From: Blastococcus sp. HT6-4 | GTDB lineage: Bacteria > Actinomycetota > Actinomycetes > Mycobacteriales > Geodermatophilaceae | Assembly: GCF_039679125.1 (NCBI RefSeq) | Contig: NZ_CP155551.1 | Span: forward strand, 1,984,001-2,048,000 | Length of the DNA stretch: 64,000 nucleotides | Reading direction: 5' to 3' | Shown here: positions 42,960-57,019 of the stretch, piece after piece | Numbering within the stretch: position 1 is the stretch's first letter | Layout: the number at the start of each line of letters is the position of its first letter | Made by a program: the position numbers and the translations under genes | Notes under the pieces: generated by a model | The model's database searches: none | What the model was told of the DNA's origin: nothing | Seen by the model: only the letters and a program-made list of their open reading frames with translations

Positions 42960-43622
42960 CTACCGGCGGGCCACCGGCTCGGCTGGACCGTCCGGTTCCT
43001 CCGCGCCCAGCTGCGCCAGCAGGGCGAGCACCTGCTGCTGGCGGTGGTGCTCGACGTAGAAGGCGGCCACGTGCAGGAGCTCCGGGTCGTCCCTGAACTG
43101 GCCGAGGCCGCCGTTGCAGTTGAAGCAGAGCAGCGCGCGGACCGCGCCGGTCTCGTGGTCGTGGTCGACGTGCTCGGCCGGAGCCGTGCGGCATAGCGCG
43201 CACAAACCGCCCTGCGCCGCGAGCATGACGTCGGCCTCCGCCGCCGTGATCCCGTATCGGCGCGTCAGGTGGTAGGTCCGCGAACCACCGATCTTCGCTC
43301 GCGACGCCTTTCCCCGTTCGTTGTGACACGGCAGGCAGTAGGTCGCGTAGCCACTGGCGCTGGCCCGGGTGCGCGGGAAGCTGAGCAGAGGTTGGACCGT
43401 CCCGCAGTCCGGGCACCACTTGGAGCCTTCGGGCACGACCACGTCGGCAGGCGTGACGCGCTGCCGACGAGGCTGGACCCGCCTGGCCTCGCGGCTGCGG
43501 GCTGAACGCTCCGCGAGGTGCTCCCGGCAGTAGAAGGCCAACCCGTCACGAGATCGCCGGTTCTTGGTGAACTCCTCTATCGGCCGATGGCGGCCGCAGT
43601 CACGACAGAACTTGGTGTCCAT
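42960..43622 (-). CDS. Endonuclease VII-like HNH nuclease domain protein
   Basis: A 220-residue protein. It has two N-terminal treble-clef-like zinc modules: MDTKFCRDCGRHRPIEEFTKN...FYCREH (about 6-35) and WCPDCGTVQPLLSFPRTRAS...YCLPCHNERG (about 69-103). The recombination-endonuclease-VII domain follows: YGITAAEADVMLAAQGGLCALCRTAP, HVDHDHETGAVRALLCFNCNGGLG (about 123-180). The HNH-type H-V-D-H-D-H-x-T-G-x-V-R and four Cys are intact. The closing helix is Gln/Leu-rich. It lies between pup and prcB on the same strand. Related genes sit beside prcB in other actinobacteria; no role in proteolysis is known. Confidence 0.88.
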   Translation of the reverse strand: MDTKFCRDCGRHRPIEEFTKNRRSRDGLAFYCREHLAERSARSREARRVQPRRQRVTPADVVVPEGSKWCPDCGTVQPLLSFPRTRASASGYATYCLPCHNERGKASRAKIGGSRTYHLTRRYGITAAEADVMLAAQGGLCALCRTAPAEHVDHDHETGAVRALLCFNCNGGLGQFRDDPELLHVAAFYVEHHRQQQVLALLAQLGAEEPDGPAEPVARR

Positions 43623-43652
43623 TCGAGGCTCTGACCGCGTAGATGATCTTGA

Positions 43653-43862
43653 TCACTCCCCTCCTTTTTGTACGTATGCACGAACGAAATCTTCGGCGTT
43701 CTCCTCTAGCACGTCGTCGATCTCGTCCAGGAGCGAGTCGACGTCCTCGGTCATCTCCTTGTGCCGCTCGGCGACCTCGGTGTCGACCGAGGCCTCGACC
43801 TCCTCGGTCTCCTCCCGCGACCGGTTCGCGCGCTGCTGACCGCCGGTGTCCCTCGTGGCCAT
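43653..43862 (-). CDS. pup: Prokaryotic ubiquitin-like protein Pup
   Basis: A 69-residue, mostly disordered protein modifier. The central helix region EVDTEVAERHKEMTEDVDSLLDEIDDVLEEN binds the Mpa coiled coil, and the C-terminus AEDFVRAYVQKGGE is attached to substrate lysines. The last codon is GAG, so the protein already ends in Gly-Gly-Glu and needs no deamidation by Dop before ligation. The ATG at 43862 has GGAGGGACG upstream; 21 further in-frame codons are not conserved-looking. The final codons (TAC GTA CAA AAA GGA) are unusually AT-rich for this genome. Confidence 0.97.
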   Translation of the reverse strand: MATRDTGGQQRANRSREETEEVEASVDTEVAERHKEMTEDVDSLLDEIDDVLEENAEDFVRAYVQKGGE

Positions 43863-44022
43863 GCGTCCCTCCAGGGCTGCTCGTGGCGTGGTGCGTGGGG
43901 AAAACGTACTCGCCGGGGGTGACATCCGGAGCGCTCCGAGCCGACCCGGTCGCGGAGCGGCGTCCCGGCGCGACGGTGTCGCAGCCTTGTCACCGAACCG
44001 TCATGACCGCGGAGTCGTCGCG

Positions 44023-44088
44023 GTGCCCGGCTCCGGGCACAACGAGGAGCACGAAGCGCATCGGCCCACCCCGCACGCAGAGTGCGGG
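44023..44088 (+). promoter_or_regulatory. Two hairpins in the leader of the coiled-coil gene
   Basis: GTGCCCGG/CCGGGCAC (44023-44040, 2-nt loop) and CCCGCAC/GTGCGGG (44070-44088, 5-nt loop) lie 116 and 68 bases before the ATG at 44156. If a promoter lies at TTGTCA near 43987, both are in the 5' UTR and may regulate translation or stability. Confidence 0.4.
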
Positions 44089-44155
44089 CCGGCTCCCGGA
44101 TGCGGGGCCCGGGGACGGGGCGCTGCCACCGATCCGATGAGCGAGGAGGCACCCC

Positions 44156-45028
44156 ATGAATCTCCGAGTGCGAGGACGACGCGGCGCCGTGGCGGGCGCG
44201 GGAGCCGCTGCCCTGACCGCGGCGGCGGTGTTCGTGGCCCCGGCTGCGGTCGCCGCCCCGGCCGATGACGCCGAGCAGGCCGTCGAGGAGGTGCAGGAGC
44301 AGGCCCGGCAGGCGGTGGAGGAGGCCGAGCAGGCCCTGGAGGTCGCCCGGCAGGAGGCCGAGAACAGCACCCGGGTGCAGCAGCAGGCCGAGCAGGCGAT
44401 GGAGGAGGCCGAGCAGGCCCTCGAGGAGGCGCGGCAGCAGGCCGAGGAGGCCCTGGGCGGGGTGCAGCAGGATGCCGGGCAGGCGGTGGACGATGCCCAG
44501 CGGCAGACGCAGGCCGCGCTCGGCGACCTGCCGACGATCCAGTTCTTCGACTGGCTGCCCGACAACATCCAGCAGGCCCTGCAGGGCACCCGCGCGTCCG
44601 ATCGTGCCCAGGAACTGGACGACATCGTCCGGGAGGGGCTGAGCGGCGACTACCGGGACGAGGCCGGGACCATGACCGAGCGGTTCGGCGGGATGCTCGC
44701 GGCCCTCCCGCCGGAGCTGCGCCGGGACATCCAGGACCTCCACGGACAGGATCCCGAAGAGGCCCGTGCCGAGGTCCGGCGGATCGTCGATCGCGCCGTC
44801 GAGGGCGAGTACGGCGCCGAGGTCGAGCAGGTGGCCGACTGGATGCGCGAGAACGCGCAGCGCTGGGACCTCGCCGGGGCGATCCAGGGTCGCACGACGG
44901 ACATGCCCGAGGTCCCCATGGACGAGATGCAGGGCGACATCATGGACCGGATCCCCGACGACATCCTGCAGCGGATCCCGAGCGACGTCCAGCAGGAGCT
45001 GCGGAACCGGTTCCCTGGCAACAACTGA
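44156..45028 (+). CDS. Secreted coiled-coil protein of unknown function
   Basis: A 290-residue exported protein. An Arg-rich start (MNLRVRGRRG) and Ala-rich hydrophobic segment ending VAAPADDAE form a signal peptide (cleavage near 33). Residues about 37-125 are a long Glu/Gln/Ala heptad region with repeated QAVEEAEQALE-type units. A more globular part follows with FFDWLPDNIQQAL, MTERFGGMLAALPPELRRDI and a charged tail ending RFPGNN. No cysteine or known domain is seen. The ATG has GAGGAGG upstream. It lies, divergent from pup and convergent with dop, inside the proteasome locus. Confidence 0.8.
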   Translation: MNLRVRGRRGAVAGAGAAALTAAAVFVAPAAVAAPADDAEQAVEEVQEQARQAVEEAEQALEVARQEAENSTRVQQQAEQAMEEAEQALEEARQQAEEALGGVQQDAGQAVDDAQRQTQAALGDLPTIQFFDWLPDNIQQALQGTRASDRAQELDDIVREGLSGDYRDEAGTMTERFGGMLAALPPELRRDIQDLHGQDPEEARAEVRRIVDRAVEGEYGAEVEQVADWMRENAQRWDLAGAIQGRTTDMPEVPMDEMQGDIMDRIPDDILQRIPSDVQQELRNRFPGNN

Positions 45029-45039
45029 TGCGTCCGGAT

Positions 45040-45086
45040 GGCCCTCGCCCGGGACCGGTGTCCGCACCGCCCCACCGGCGAGGGCC
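45040..45086. terminator. Hairpin between the coiled-coil gene and dop
   Basis: GGCCCTCGCC (45040-45049) pairs with GGCGAGGGCC (45077-45086); inside, CGGTG/CACCG (45056-45069) makes a second stem. It is placed between two convergent stop codons and can serve both directions. Confidence 0.65.
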
Positions 45087-45112
45087 GTCGGCTCCGGCGG
45101 ACCGGCCGGCAG

Positions 45113-46618
45113 TCAGCCTCCGGTGATGGTGTCGACCAGCTCCTGAGCGGTCGCCGAGGCCTCGAAGAGCGCGCCCACGTGCTCGCGGGTGCCACGCAGC
45201 GGCTCCAGGGTCGGGATGCGCACCAGGTTCTCGCGCCCCAGGTCGAACACGACCGAGTCCCACGAGGCGGCCGCGATCTGCGCGGGGAACCGGCGCAGGC
45301 ACTCGCCGCGGAAGAAGGCGCGGGTGTCCCCGGGAGGGCTCACCATCGCCCGGGTCACCTCGTCGTCGGTCAGCAGCCGCTGCATCGCTCCGCGGCCGAC
45401 CAGCCGGTGGTACAGCCCCTTCTCGGGCCGGACGTCGGAGTACTGCAGGTCGACCAGCCGCAGCCGCGGGTCGCCCCAGCCCAGCCCGTCGCGGGACCGG
45501 TAGCCCTCGAGCAGCCGCAGCTTGGCCGGCCAGTCCAGCTGGTCGGCCAGCCGCATCGGGTCGACGGCCAGGTCGTCGAGCACCTCCGCCCAGCGGCGCA
45601 GCACGTCGGCGGTCTGCTCGTCGTCCTCGCCGCGCGACTCGACGAACCGGGCGGCCTGCTCGTGGTAGAGCCGCTGCATCTCCAGCGCGGTCATCCGGCG
45701 CCCGTCGCGCAGCCGCACCCGGTGCGAGAGCGTGGGGTCGTGGCTGATGGCCCGCAGCTCCTGCACGGGCTCCTCGAGCGCCAGGTCCTGCGACAGCGCG
45801 CGGGCCTCGATCATCGCGAGCACCAGTGACGTCGACCCGACCTTGAGATAGGTCGACAGCTCGGCGAGGTTCGCGTCCCCGATGATCACGTGCAGCCGGC
45901 GGTACTTGTCCGCGTCGGCGTGCGGCTCGTCGCGCGTGTTGATGATCGGCCGCTTGAGCGTCGTCTCCAGGCCCACCTCGACCTCGAAGAAGTCGGCGCG
46001 CTGGGACAGCTGGAAGCCCTCGTCGCGGCTCTCGGTCCCGATGCCCACGCGGCCGGACCCGGCGAACACCTGGCGGGTCACGAAGAACGGCACCAGGCCC
46101 CGGATGATGTCGAGGAACGGGGTGCGCCGGTCCATCAGGTAGTTCTCGTGGGCGCCGTAGGAGGCGCCCTTCCCGTCGGTGTTGTTCTTGTAGAGCTGGA
46201 TCGGGCTCGTGCCGGGGATGCGGGCCGCCCGGCGGGCCGCCTCGGCCATCACCTGCTCCCCCGCCTTGTCCCACAGGACGATGTCGCGCGGGGTGGTGAC
46301 CTCGGGCGTCGAGTACTCCGGGTGCGCGTGGTCGACGTAGAGCCGGGCGCCGTTGGTGAGGATGACGTTGGCCATCCCGGCGTCCTCGTCGAGGTCGTTG
46401 TGGTCCAGCGCCTGCGCCGGGGTCAGATCGAAGCCCCGGGCGTCGCGCAGCGGCGACTCCTCCTCGAAGTCCCACCGCGGCCGGCGCGGCATCGGCGCCT
46501 CGGCGACCGCCCAGGCGTTGACCACCAAGCTGGACAACGTCGTCGGGTTGGCGCCCGGCTGCCCCGGCACCGAGATCCCGTACTCCACCTCGGTGCCCAT
46601 GACCCGCCGCACGCTCAT
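45113..46618 (-). CDS. dop: Depupylase/Pup deamidase Dop
   Basis: A 501-residue glutamine-synthetase-fold enzyme that removes Pup from proteins and, where needed, deamidates its C-terminal Gln. Seen: [19 protein letters not shown] with the catalytic-site Glu, the Dop-specific loop (about residues 27-65, including [20 protein letters not shown]), [37 protein letters not shown] and [31 protein letters not shown]. As Pup here ends in Glu, depupylation should be its main task. The ATG is 6 nt after TAGGGT (46625-46630). Confidence 0.97.
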   Translation of the reverse strand: MSVRRVMGTEVEYGISVPGQPGANPTTLSSLVVNAWAVAEAPMPRRPRWDFEEESPLRDARGFDLTPAQALDHNDLDEDAGMANVILTNGARLYVDHAHPEYSTPEVTTPRDIVLWDKAGEQVMAEAARRAARIPGTSPIQLYKNNTDGKGASYGAHENYLMDRRTPFLDIIRGLVPFFVTRQVFAGSGRVGIGTESRDEGFQLSQRADFFEVEVGLETTLKRPIINTRDEPHADADKYRRLHVIIGDANLAELSTYLKVGSTSLVLAMIEARALSQDLALEEPVQELRAISHDPTLSHRVRLRDGRRMTALEMQRLYHEQAARFVESRGEDDEQTADVLRRWAEVLDDLAVDPMRLADQLDWPAKLRLLEGYRSRDGLGWGDPRLRLVDLQYSDVRPEKGLYHRLVGRGAMQRLLTDDEVTRAMVSPPGDTRAFFRGECLRRFPAQIAAASWDSVVFDLGRENLVRIPTLEPLRGTREHVGALFEASATAQELVDTITGG

Positions 46619-46624
46619 GGCCCA

Positions 46625-46630
46625 ACCCTA
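46625..46630 (-). promoter_or_regulatory. -10 box of dop
   Basis: TAGGGT on the minus strand followed by 6 bases and the dop ATG, implying a leaderless message. Confidence 0.55.
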
Positions 46631-46631
46631 G

Positions 46632-47726
<1,095 letters not shown>

Positions 47727-47751
47727 CCCGCCCGTTCGCTGCCGCGGTGGC

Positions 47752-49530
47752 CTACAGGTACTGGCCGGTGTTGCTGGCGGTGTCGATCGCGCGGCCGGCC
47801 TCGTTGCCCTTGCCGCTGATGAGCGTGCGGATGTAGACGATCCGCTCGCCCTTCTTGCCCGAGATGCGCGCCCAGTCGTCGGGGTTCGTGGTGTTGGGCA
47901 GGTCCTCGTTCTCCTTGAACTCGTCGAGGCAGGCCTGCGTCAGGTGACTGACCCGCAGACCAGACGTGCCCGTCTCCAGGTGCTCCTTGATCGCCATCTT
48001 CTTCGCCCGGTCGACGATGTTCTGCAGCATCGCGCCGGAGTTGAAGTCCTTGAAGTACAGGACCTCCTTGTCACCGTTGGCGTAGGTGACCTCGAGGAAG
48101 CGGTTCTCCTCGCTCTCGGTGTACATCCGCTCGACGGTCCGCTGGATCATCCCGGCGATCGTGGCCTCACGACTGCCGCCGTGCTCGGCGAGGTCGTCGG
48201 GGTTGATCGGCAGCGTCGTCGTCAGGTACTTGCTGAAGATGTCGCGCGCGGCCTCGGCGTCCGGCCGTTCGATCTTGATCTTCACGTCGAGCCGGCCGGG
48301 CCGCAGGATGGCCGGGTCGATCATGTCCTCGCGGTTGGAGGCGCCGATGACGATGACGTTCTCCAGCCCCTCGACGCCGTCGATCTCGCTGAGCAGCTGC
48401 GGCACGATCGTCGACTCGACGTCGGAGGACACCCCCGACCCGCGGGTGCGGAAGATCGAGTCCATCTCGTCGAAGAACACGATGACCGGGGTGCCCTCGC
48501 TGGCCTTCTCGCGGGCCCGCTGGAAGACCAGGCGGATGTGCCGCTCGGTCTCCCCGACGTACTTGTTGAGCAGCTCGGGGCCCTTGATGTTGAGGAAGTA
48601 GGACTTGCCCTGGCTGGTGTCGCCGCCCCCCTTGGCGGCGGCGACCTTCTTCGCCAGCGAGTTGGCCACGGCCTTGGCGATCAGCGTCTTCCCGCACCCG
48701 GGGGGGCCGTACAGCAGGATGCCCTTGGGCGGGCGCAGCTCGTAGGTGCGGAACAGGTCGGCGTGCAGGAACGGCAGCTCGACGGCGTCGCGGATCTGCT
48801 CGATCTGCCGCGACAGGCCACCGATGTCGGAGTAGTCGATGTCGGGGACCTCTTCGAGGACAAGTTCCTCGACCTCGCTCTTCGGGATCCGCTCGTAGAC
48901 GTACCCCGAGCGCGTCTCCAGCAGCAGCGAGTCGCCCACCCGCAGCGGCTGGCCGGTGAGCGAGTCGGCGAGGTAGACCACGCGTTCCTCGTCGGTGTGC
49001 CCGATGACCAGCGCGCGGGGTGTCACCCCGTCGATCGGCTCGAGCAGCTCCTTGAGCATGACGACGTCGCCCTGGCGCTCGAACTCGCGCGCCTCCACGA
49101 CGTTCATCGCCTCGTTGAGCATGACCTCCTGGCCGGGCCGTAGCCCCTCGACCGGCACGTTCGGCGACACCGAGACGCGCAGCTTGCGGCCGCCGGTGAA
49201 GACGTCGACCGTGCCGTCGTCGTAGGCGGTCAGGAAGACGCCGTAGCCCGACGGGGGCTGCCCGAGCCGGTCGACCTCCTCCTTGAGCGTGACCAGCTGC
49301 TCGCGGGCATCGCGCAGGGTGCCGGCGAGCTTGTCGTTGCGCTCGGAGAGGAAGGCCGCGCGGCCCTCCGCCTCCGCGATCCGCTCCTCCAGCGCGCGCA
49401 CCTGGCGCGGGCTGTCGGCCACCTTGCGGCGGAGCAGGCTGATCTCCTCCTCGAGGTAGGAGATCTGGCTGAGCAGCGCTGTCACGTCGCGCTCGCGCCG
49501 CGAGCGCACTTCGTCAGGACCCAGGCCCAT
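47752..49530 (-). CDS. mpa: Proteasome-associated AAA ATPase (Mpa/ARC)
   Basis: A 592-residue hexameric unfoldase that captures Pup-tagged proteins. Seen: an N-terminal coiled coil (about 10-85, [20 protein letters not shown] and on), two OB domains, AAA Walker [17 protein letters not shown] (near 273-288), Walker [17 protein letters not shown] (near 348-363), and [18 protein letters not shown]. The C-terminus NTGQYL holds the penultimate Tyr that opens the PrcAB gate. The ATG at 49530 has GGAGGTG upstream; a GTG one codon earlier is possible. An AT-rich -10 (TATAGATT) lies about 45 bases upstream. Confidence 0.97.
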   Translation of the reverse strand: MGLGPDEVRSRRERDVTALLSQISYLEEEISLLRRKVADSPRQVRALEERIAEAEGRAAFLSERNDKLAGTLRDAREQLVTLKEEVDRLGQPPSGYGVFLTAYDDGTVDVFTGGRKLRVSVSPNVPVEGLRPGQEVMLNEAMNVVEAREFERQGDVVMLKELLEPIDGVTPRALVIGHTDEERVVYLADSLTGQPLRVGDSLLLETRSGYVYERIPKSEVEELVLEEVPDIDYSDIGGLSRQIEQIRDAVELPFLHADLFRTYELRPPKGILLYGPPGCGKTLIAKAVANSLAKKVAAAKGGGDTSQGKSYFLNIKGPELLNKYVGETERHIRLVFQRAREKASEGTPVIVFFDEMDSIFRTRGSGVSSDVESTIVPQLLSEIDGVEGLENVIVIGASNREDMIDPAILRPGRLDVKIKIERPDAEAARDIFSKYLTTTLPINPDDLAEHGGSREATIAGMIQRTVERMYTESEENRFLEVTYANGDKEVLYFKDFNSGAMLQNIVDRAKKMAIKEHLETGTSGLRVSHLTQACLDEFKENEDLPNTTNPDDWARISGKKGERIVYIRTLISGKGNEAGRAIDTASNTGQYL

Positions 49531-49647
49531 CACGCACCTCCGCACTGTCGGGGGGAGCCAGGACGCAAATCTATACACGCGCGGCGACAGTTCGCCGTGG
49601 GCTCGCGGAGGTCGCCGGCGGCTGCTAGGGACCGCGGGGTGCGGGCC

Positions 49648-51607
<1,960 letters not shown>

Positions 51608-51634
51608 CGCGCCACCTACCGCGGCGGCGCGCCA

Positions 51635-51646
51635 CCACCGCGGTGG
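51635..51646. terminator. 12-bp palindrome between convergent nuclease and UvrA-like genes
   Basis: CCACCGCGGTGG is a perfect palindrome located between the two stop codons. It is a weak candidate terminator, since a hairpin would need a loop taken from the stem. Confidence 0.3.
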
Positions 51647-51652
51647 GCCGGC

Positions 51653-54082
<2,430 letters not shown>

Positions 54083-54179
54083 ACGAGGACCGTAGGAGCA
54101 GCAACGCCTCGGCGGCTTCTTCGATCCTGCCCATCTCGATCCGCGACCGGGGATCGTCGTCGGCGAGCGTCGGGACGGG

Positions 54180-54656
54180 TCAGCGGCCGGTGACGCCGTC
54201 CAGCAGTTCGCGGGTCGCGTCGACGTGACCGGCGTGCCGGGCGGTCTCCTCGATGAGGTGCAGCAGGACCCAGCGCAGGTCCCGCCCGCTGCCGTCGGCG
54301 CACGGCCGGGTCACCGGCATCGACCGCACGGCCCCCGCGGTGTCCTCGGCGCGCCGGCGGTAGCGGCGCACGGCCTCGCTCACGGTCAGCTCCGGCCCCG
54401 GCGAGAACTCCGCCTCGCTGCGGCTCACCTCCGCGCCGCCCATCGCGCCGTCGATCCACCGCCACTCGACGTGCGTCAGGTGGTTGACGACGCCGAGCAC
54501 GGGGAGGAGCCCGTCCGGGCGCCTCCGCGCCTGCTGCTCGTCCAGGTCCTCGAGCTTGCGGAGGACCGACTCGCGCAGGTGGTCGAGCCAGGCCAGCAGC
54601 AGCTCGCGCTCGTCGGGGTCCGGTGCGGGTGCCGGTGTCTCGGTCCGGTGGGCCAC
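54180..54656 (-). CDS. DinB family protein (DUF664 type)
   Basis: A 158-residue four-helix-bundle protein. Seen: ERELLLAWLDHLRESVLRKLEDLDEQQARRRPDG, LGVVNHLTHVEWRWIDG (metal His) and LRWVLLHLIEETARHAGHVDATRELLDG, which bears the other His residues. This matches mycothiol-type DinB-like proteins common in actinobacteria; the substrate is unknown. The GTG at 54656 is 6 nt after TACTGT, so the message is probably leaderless. Monocistronic between the UvrA-like and HAD genes. Confidence 0.88.
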   Translation of the reverse strand: MAHRTETPAPAPDPDERELLLAWLDHLRESVLRKLEDLDEQQARRRPDGLLPVLGVVNHLTHVEWRWIDGAMGGAEVSRSEAEFSPGPELTVSEAVRRYRRRAEDTAGAVRSMPVTRPCADGSGRDLRWVLLHLIEETARHAGHVDATRELLDGVTGR

Positions 54657-54685
54657 GGACGGACAGTAGGCGGTCCCCGCGGGCG

Positions 54686-55429
54686 TCAGTGGACGGCGTG
54701 CGCTCCGGGGCGGGCGGCCAGCGCCGCGTCCAGCTCGGGCAGCCCCGCGCCGACCAGCGTCTCGCGCAGCGTGAGCCCGGGCGCCGCCGGCACCGGCTGC
54801 AGCGCGGGCACCCCGAGCACCGCCATGCCGGCGGCCAGCCCGGCGGTCACGCCGACCAGCGAGTCCTCCACGACCACGCAGGCATCGATGTCGACGCCGA
54901 GCGCGGTGGCGGCCTGCAGGTAGGGCCGCGGATCGGGCTTGCGGGCGGGTACCTCGTCGCCGCAGACGGTGACGTCGAACGGCTCGCCGCCGAGGTCCGC
55001 GGCGATGCTGGCGAGCACGATCGCGGCCAGCCGACGCGGCGTCGTCGTCACCAGTGCGGTGGCCAGGCCGGCGTCGCGGACGGCCTCCAGCAGCTCGCGG
55101 GCCCCGGGACGCCACCGGATGCCGGCGGTCTCCATCAGCTCGCCCGCGCGGTCCTCGACCCGGCGGGCGTCGGCCTGCAGCTGCTCCTCCGACCGGACCA
55201 CGCCGAGGTCGGCGTGCAGGATCTGGATCGCGCGGCGCATGCTCGTACCGACCGTGGCGGTGCGGGCCTCGGGCGACATGCTCCCGCCGAGGGAGCCGGC
55301 GAGCTCGAACATCGCCTCGCCCCAGTAGCGCTCGGTGTCCACGAGCGTGCCGTCCATGTCGAACAGCACCGCGCGGACGGCGCTCTCGGCGGATGCGGTC
55401 ACCGCTTTCCCCACCGGAGCCGCCGACAC
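54686..55429 (-). CDS. HAD family phosphatase, beta-phosphoglucomutase-like subgroup
   Basis: A 247-residue hydrolase. Motifs in order: VLFDMDGTLVDTERYW (nucleophile Asp), a helical cap (about 35-110), ALVTTTPRRLAAIVL (motif II), PARKPDPRPYLQAATALG (motif III) and CVVVEDSLVGVTAGLAAG (motif IV). Substrate is probably a small phosphorylated sugar or nucleotide. The GTG at 55429 is 7 nt after TAGGCT on the minus strand; internal GTG codons are less likely. No operon partner. Confidence 0.88.
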   Translation of the reverse strand: MSAAPVGKAVTASAESAVRAVLFDMDGTLVDTERYWGEAMFELAGSLGGSMSPEARTATVGTSMRRAIQILHADLGVVRSEEQLQADARRVEDRAGELMETAGIRWRPGARELLEAVRDAGLATALVTTTPRRLAAIVLASIAADLGGEPFDVTVCGDEVPARKPDPRPYLQAATALGVDIDACVVVEDSLVGVTAGLAAGMAVLGVPALQPVPAAPGLTLRETLVGAGLPELDAALAARPGAHAVH

Positions 55430-55478
55430 GCGGACCAGCCTAGTCGGCGGCCGGGTCGCGTCCGGCCGCGGCCCGGGG

Positions 55479-56177
55479 TCAGGCCGGTCGGGTGTCGACG
55501 AGGGTCGCGAAGGCGATGACGTTGTCCTCGTAGCTGCGGACGGCGGAGTCGAAGTCGCCGCCGCAGGTGATCAGCCGCAGCTGCGCGTCGTCGGTGTTGC
55601 CGTAGACCGCGATGGTCGGGAACTCGTCCTTCGGGTGGCGCTCCACCCGGTCGACGGCGAAGACGGCGACGCTGCCGTCGGCGCGGGCCACCTCGATCTC
55701 GTCGCCCAGCTGCAGGGCGCCCAGGTCGAAGAAGATGCCGGGCCCGTGCTCGGCGGAGTCCACGTGCCCCAGGATGGTCGCCGGGCCGATGTCACCGGGG
55801 GCGGGTCCGAGTTCGTACCAGCCGGCCCGGTCGTCGGGCTCCAGCGGCGGGACCTCGACCGTGCCGTCGTCGTTGAGGCCCAGGCGCATCAGGTCGCTGC
55901 TGACGTCGATGGCCGGGATGGTGACGGCGACCGGTGCCGCTGCCGCCGGCGCATCCGCCGGCGCATCCGCGGGTGGAGCCGCCCGTTCCCGCGGGGCGGC
56001 GGCGGCCGGGCGGTCGGCCGTGGCCGGCTGGATCTGGTCGCTGGTCGCCGCCGGCTGCGGGGCCCGCTCCTGCCCGGTCACCGCCAGCACCAGGGCGACG
56101 ACGCCCACGACGGCCAGTGCCACGGCCAGCGCGGTCCACGTGCGGGCGCCGGTGCGGCGCCTGCTCTGCTCGGTCAC
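55479..56177 (-). CDS. Class F sortase
   Basis: A 232-residue membrane-anchored transpeptidase. A cytosolic start, one transmembrane helix (about 14-35) and an Ala/Pro linker lead to the sortase barrel: VTIPAIDVSSDLMRLGLNDDGTVEVPP, AGWYELGPAPGDIGPATILGHVDS (catalytic His near 138), FFDLGALQLGDEIEV, RLITCGGDFD (Cys near 204) and AVRSYEDNVIAFA (Arg). Class F enzymes attach surface proteins in actinobacteria. GTG with GGAAGGAA upstream. The CHRD protein gene lies 71 bases upstream on the same strand and is a plausible substrate. Confidence 0.9.
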   Translation of the reverse strand: MTEQSRRRTGARTWTALAVALAVVGVVALVLAVTGQERAPQPAATSDQIQPATADRPAAAAPRERAAPPADAPADAPAAAAPVAVTIPAIDVSSDLMRLGLNDDGTVEVPPLEPDDRAGWYELGPAPGDIGPATILGHVDSAEHGPGIFFDLGALQLGDEIEVARADGSVAVFAVDRVERHPKDEFPTIAVYGNTDDAQLRLITCGGDFDSAVRSYEDNVIAFATLVDTRPA

Positions 56178-56204
56178 GCGGTTCCTTCCAGGAGCGGGAG
56201 GGGG

Positions 56205-56242
56205 TCGGGCCGCGCGGGAAGGTTCCCTCCCGCGCGGCCCGA
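56205..56242 (-). terminator. 15-bp hairpin between CHRD gene and sortase
   Basis: TCGGGCCGCGCGGGA (56205-56219) pairs exactly with 56228-56242 around an 8-nt loop. It follows the CHRD stop codon by 6 bases and precedes the sortase start by 27, so it should end or reduce transcription into the sortase gene. Confidence 0.75.
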
Positions 56243-56248
56243 GCCGGA

Positions 56249-57019
56249 TCAGACCTGCTCGGCCTGACGACGGCGGTAGGCGATCGCCCCGGCACCCGCG
56301 GCACCGGCCGCGGCGAGGACACCGACACCGATGGCGGCGGCGTTCTCCGTACCGGCGGTGCTGCCGGCGCCGGTCTCGGCGCCGCCCGCCGGAGCGGTGC
56401 CCATCTGGGCGGCGTTCAGGACGCCGCAGGCAACGGGAGCGGTGGCCTCCATGGGCAGCGACGGGTCGAGGTCGCTCACGACGTCACCGTCGTACGCGCC
56501 CGAACCGTTCTTGTCGACGCCGTGCAGCACCAGCACCGCGGTGCCGGCGTCGAACGCCGCGTGGACGTCCTCGCTGACCTCGAAGGTCCGCTCGTAGCTG
56601 ACGGTGCCGTCGTCGGCGGTCGGGAAGCGGTCGATGGCGAGGCCGCTGTCGGGGCTGGTGTCGCCCGTGGTGGTCAGGGACGTCCCGATGGCGCCGTAGG
56701 CGGGCGCGCCCTCGGTGGTGCTCAGGAAGCCGTCGTCGTCCATGTCGTCGGCGTCCGTCGGGCACTCGCCCATGGCGCCGATGTGGAAGTGCTGGGCGTG
56801 CGGCGAGCCGGCGAGCAGGCCGGAGGCCTCGACCATCACGGTCGCGGTGTTGCCGTCGAGGGTCACCATGCCGGTGCCGTCGGCGCTGGACCCGTTGAGG
56901 GCGCCGAGGTCGGCCTGGAAACTGGCCGTGCCCTCGTGCGCCGAGGCGGCGGAGATGGTCAGCAGCGGGAAGGCCGCGGCGGCGATGACGACGGTCGGAA
57001 GTGCGAGTGCCTTGCGCAA
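56249..57019 (-). CDS. CHRD-domain surface protein with C-terminal membrane anchor
   Basis: A 256-residue exported protein. A signal peptide (about 1-27, ending SAASA before HEGTASF) is followed by a CHRD domain (about 28-190) with AQHFHIGAMGECP, a His-rich strand, and VLVLHGVDKNGSG. The tail is sortase-like: GGAETGAGSTAGTENAA, a helix of about 20 residues (VGVLAAAGAAGAGAIAY) and RRRQAEQV. No canonical LPxTG is present; AETG is the nearest. The start is TTG at 57019, chosen because GAGGAG precedes it by 7 bases and the reading gives a clean signal peptide. Confidence 0.8.
   Translation of the reverse strand: MRKALALPTVVIAAAAFPLLTISAASAHEGTASFQADLGALNGSSADGTGMVTLDGNTATVMVEASGLLAGSPHAQHFHIGAMGECPTDADDMDDDGFLSTTEGAPAYGAIGTSLTTTGDTSPDSGLAIDRFPTADDGTVSYERTFEVSEDVHAAFDAGTAVLVLHGVDKNGSGAYDGDVVSDLDPSLPMEATAPVACGVLNAAQMGTAPAGGAETGAGSTAGTENAAAIGVGVLAAAGAAGAGAIAYRRRQAEQV

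Noticed and set aside
51635-51646. CRISPR-like or IS-end palindrome near the nuclease gene
   Set aside because: A single 12-bp palindrome without repeats, spacers or transposase; the Cas4-like nuclease is an AddB/RecB type with no cas genes nearby.
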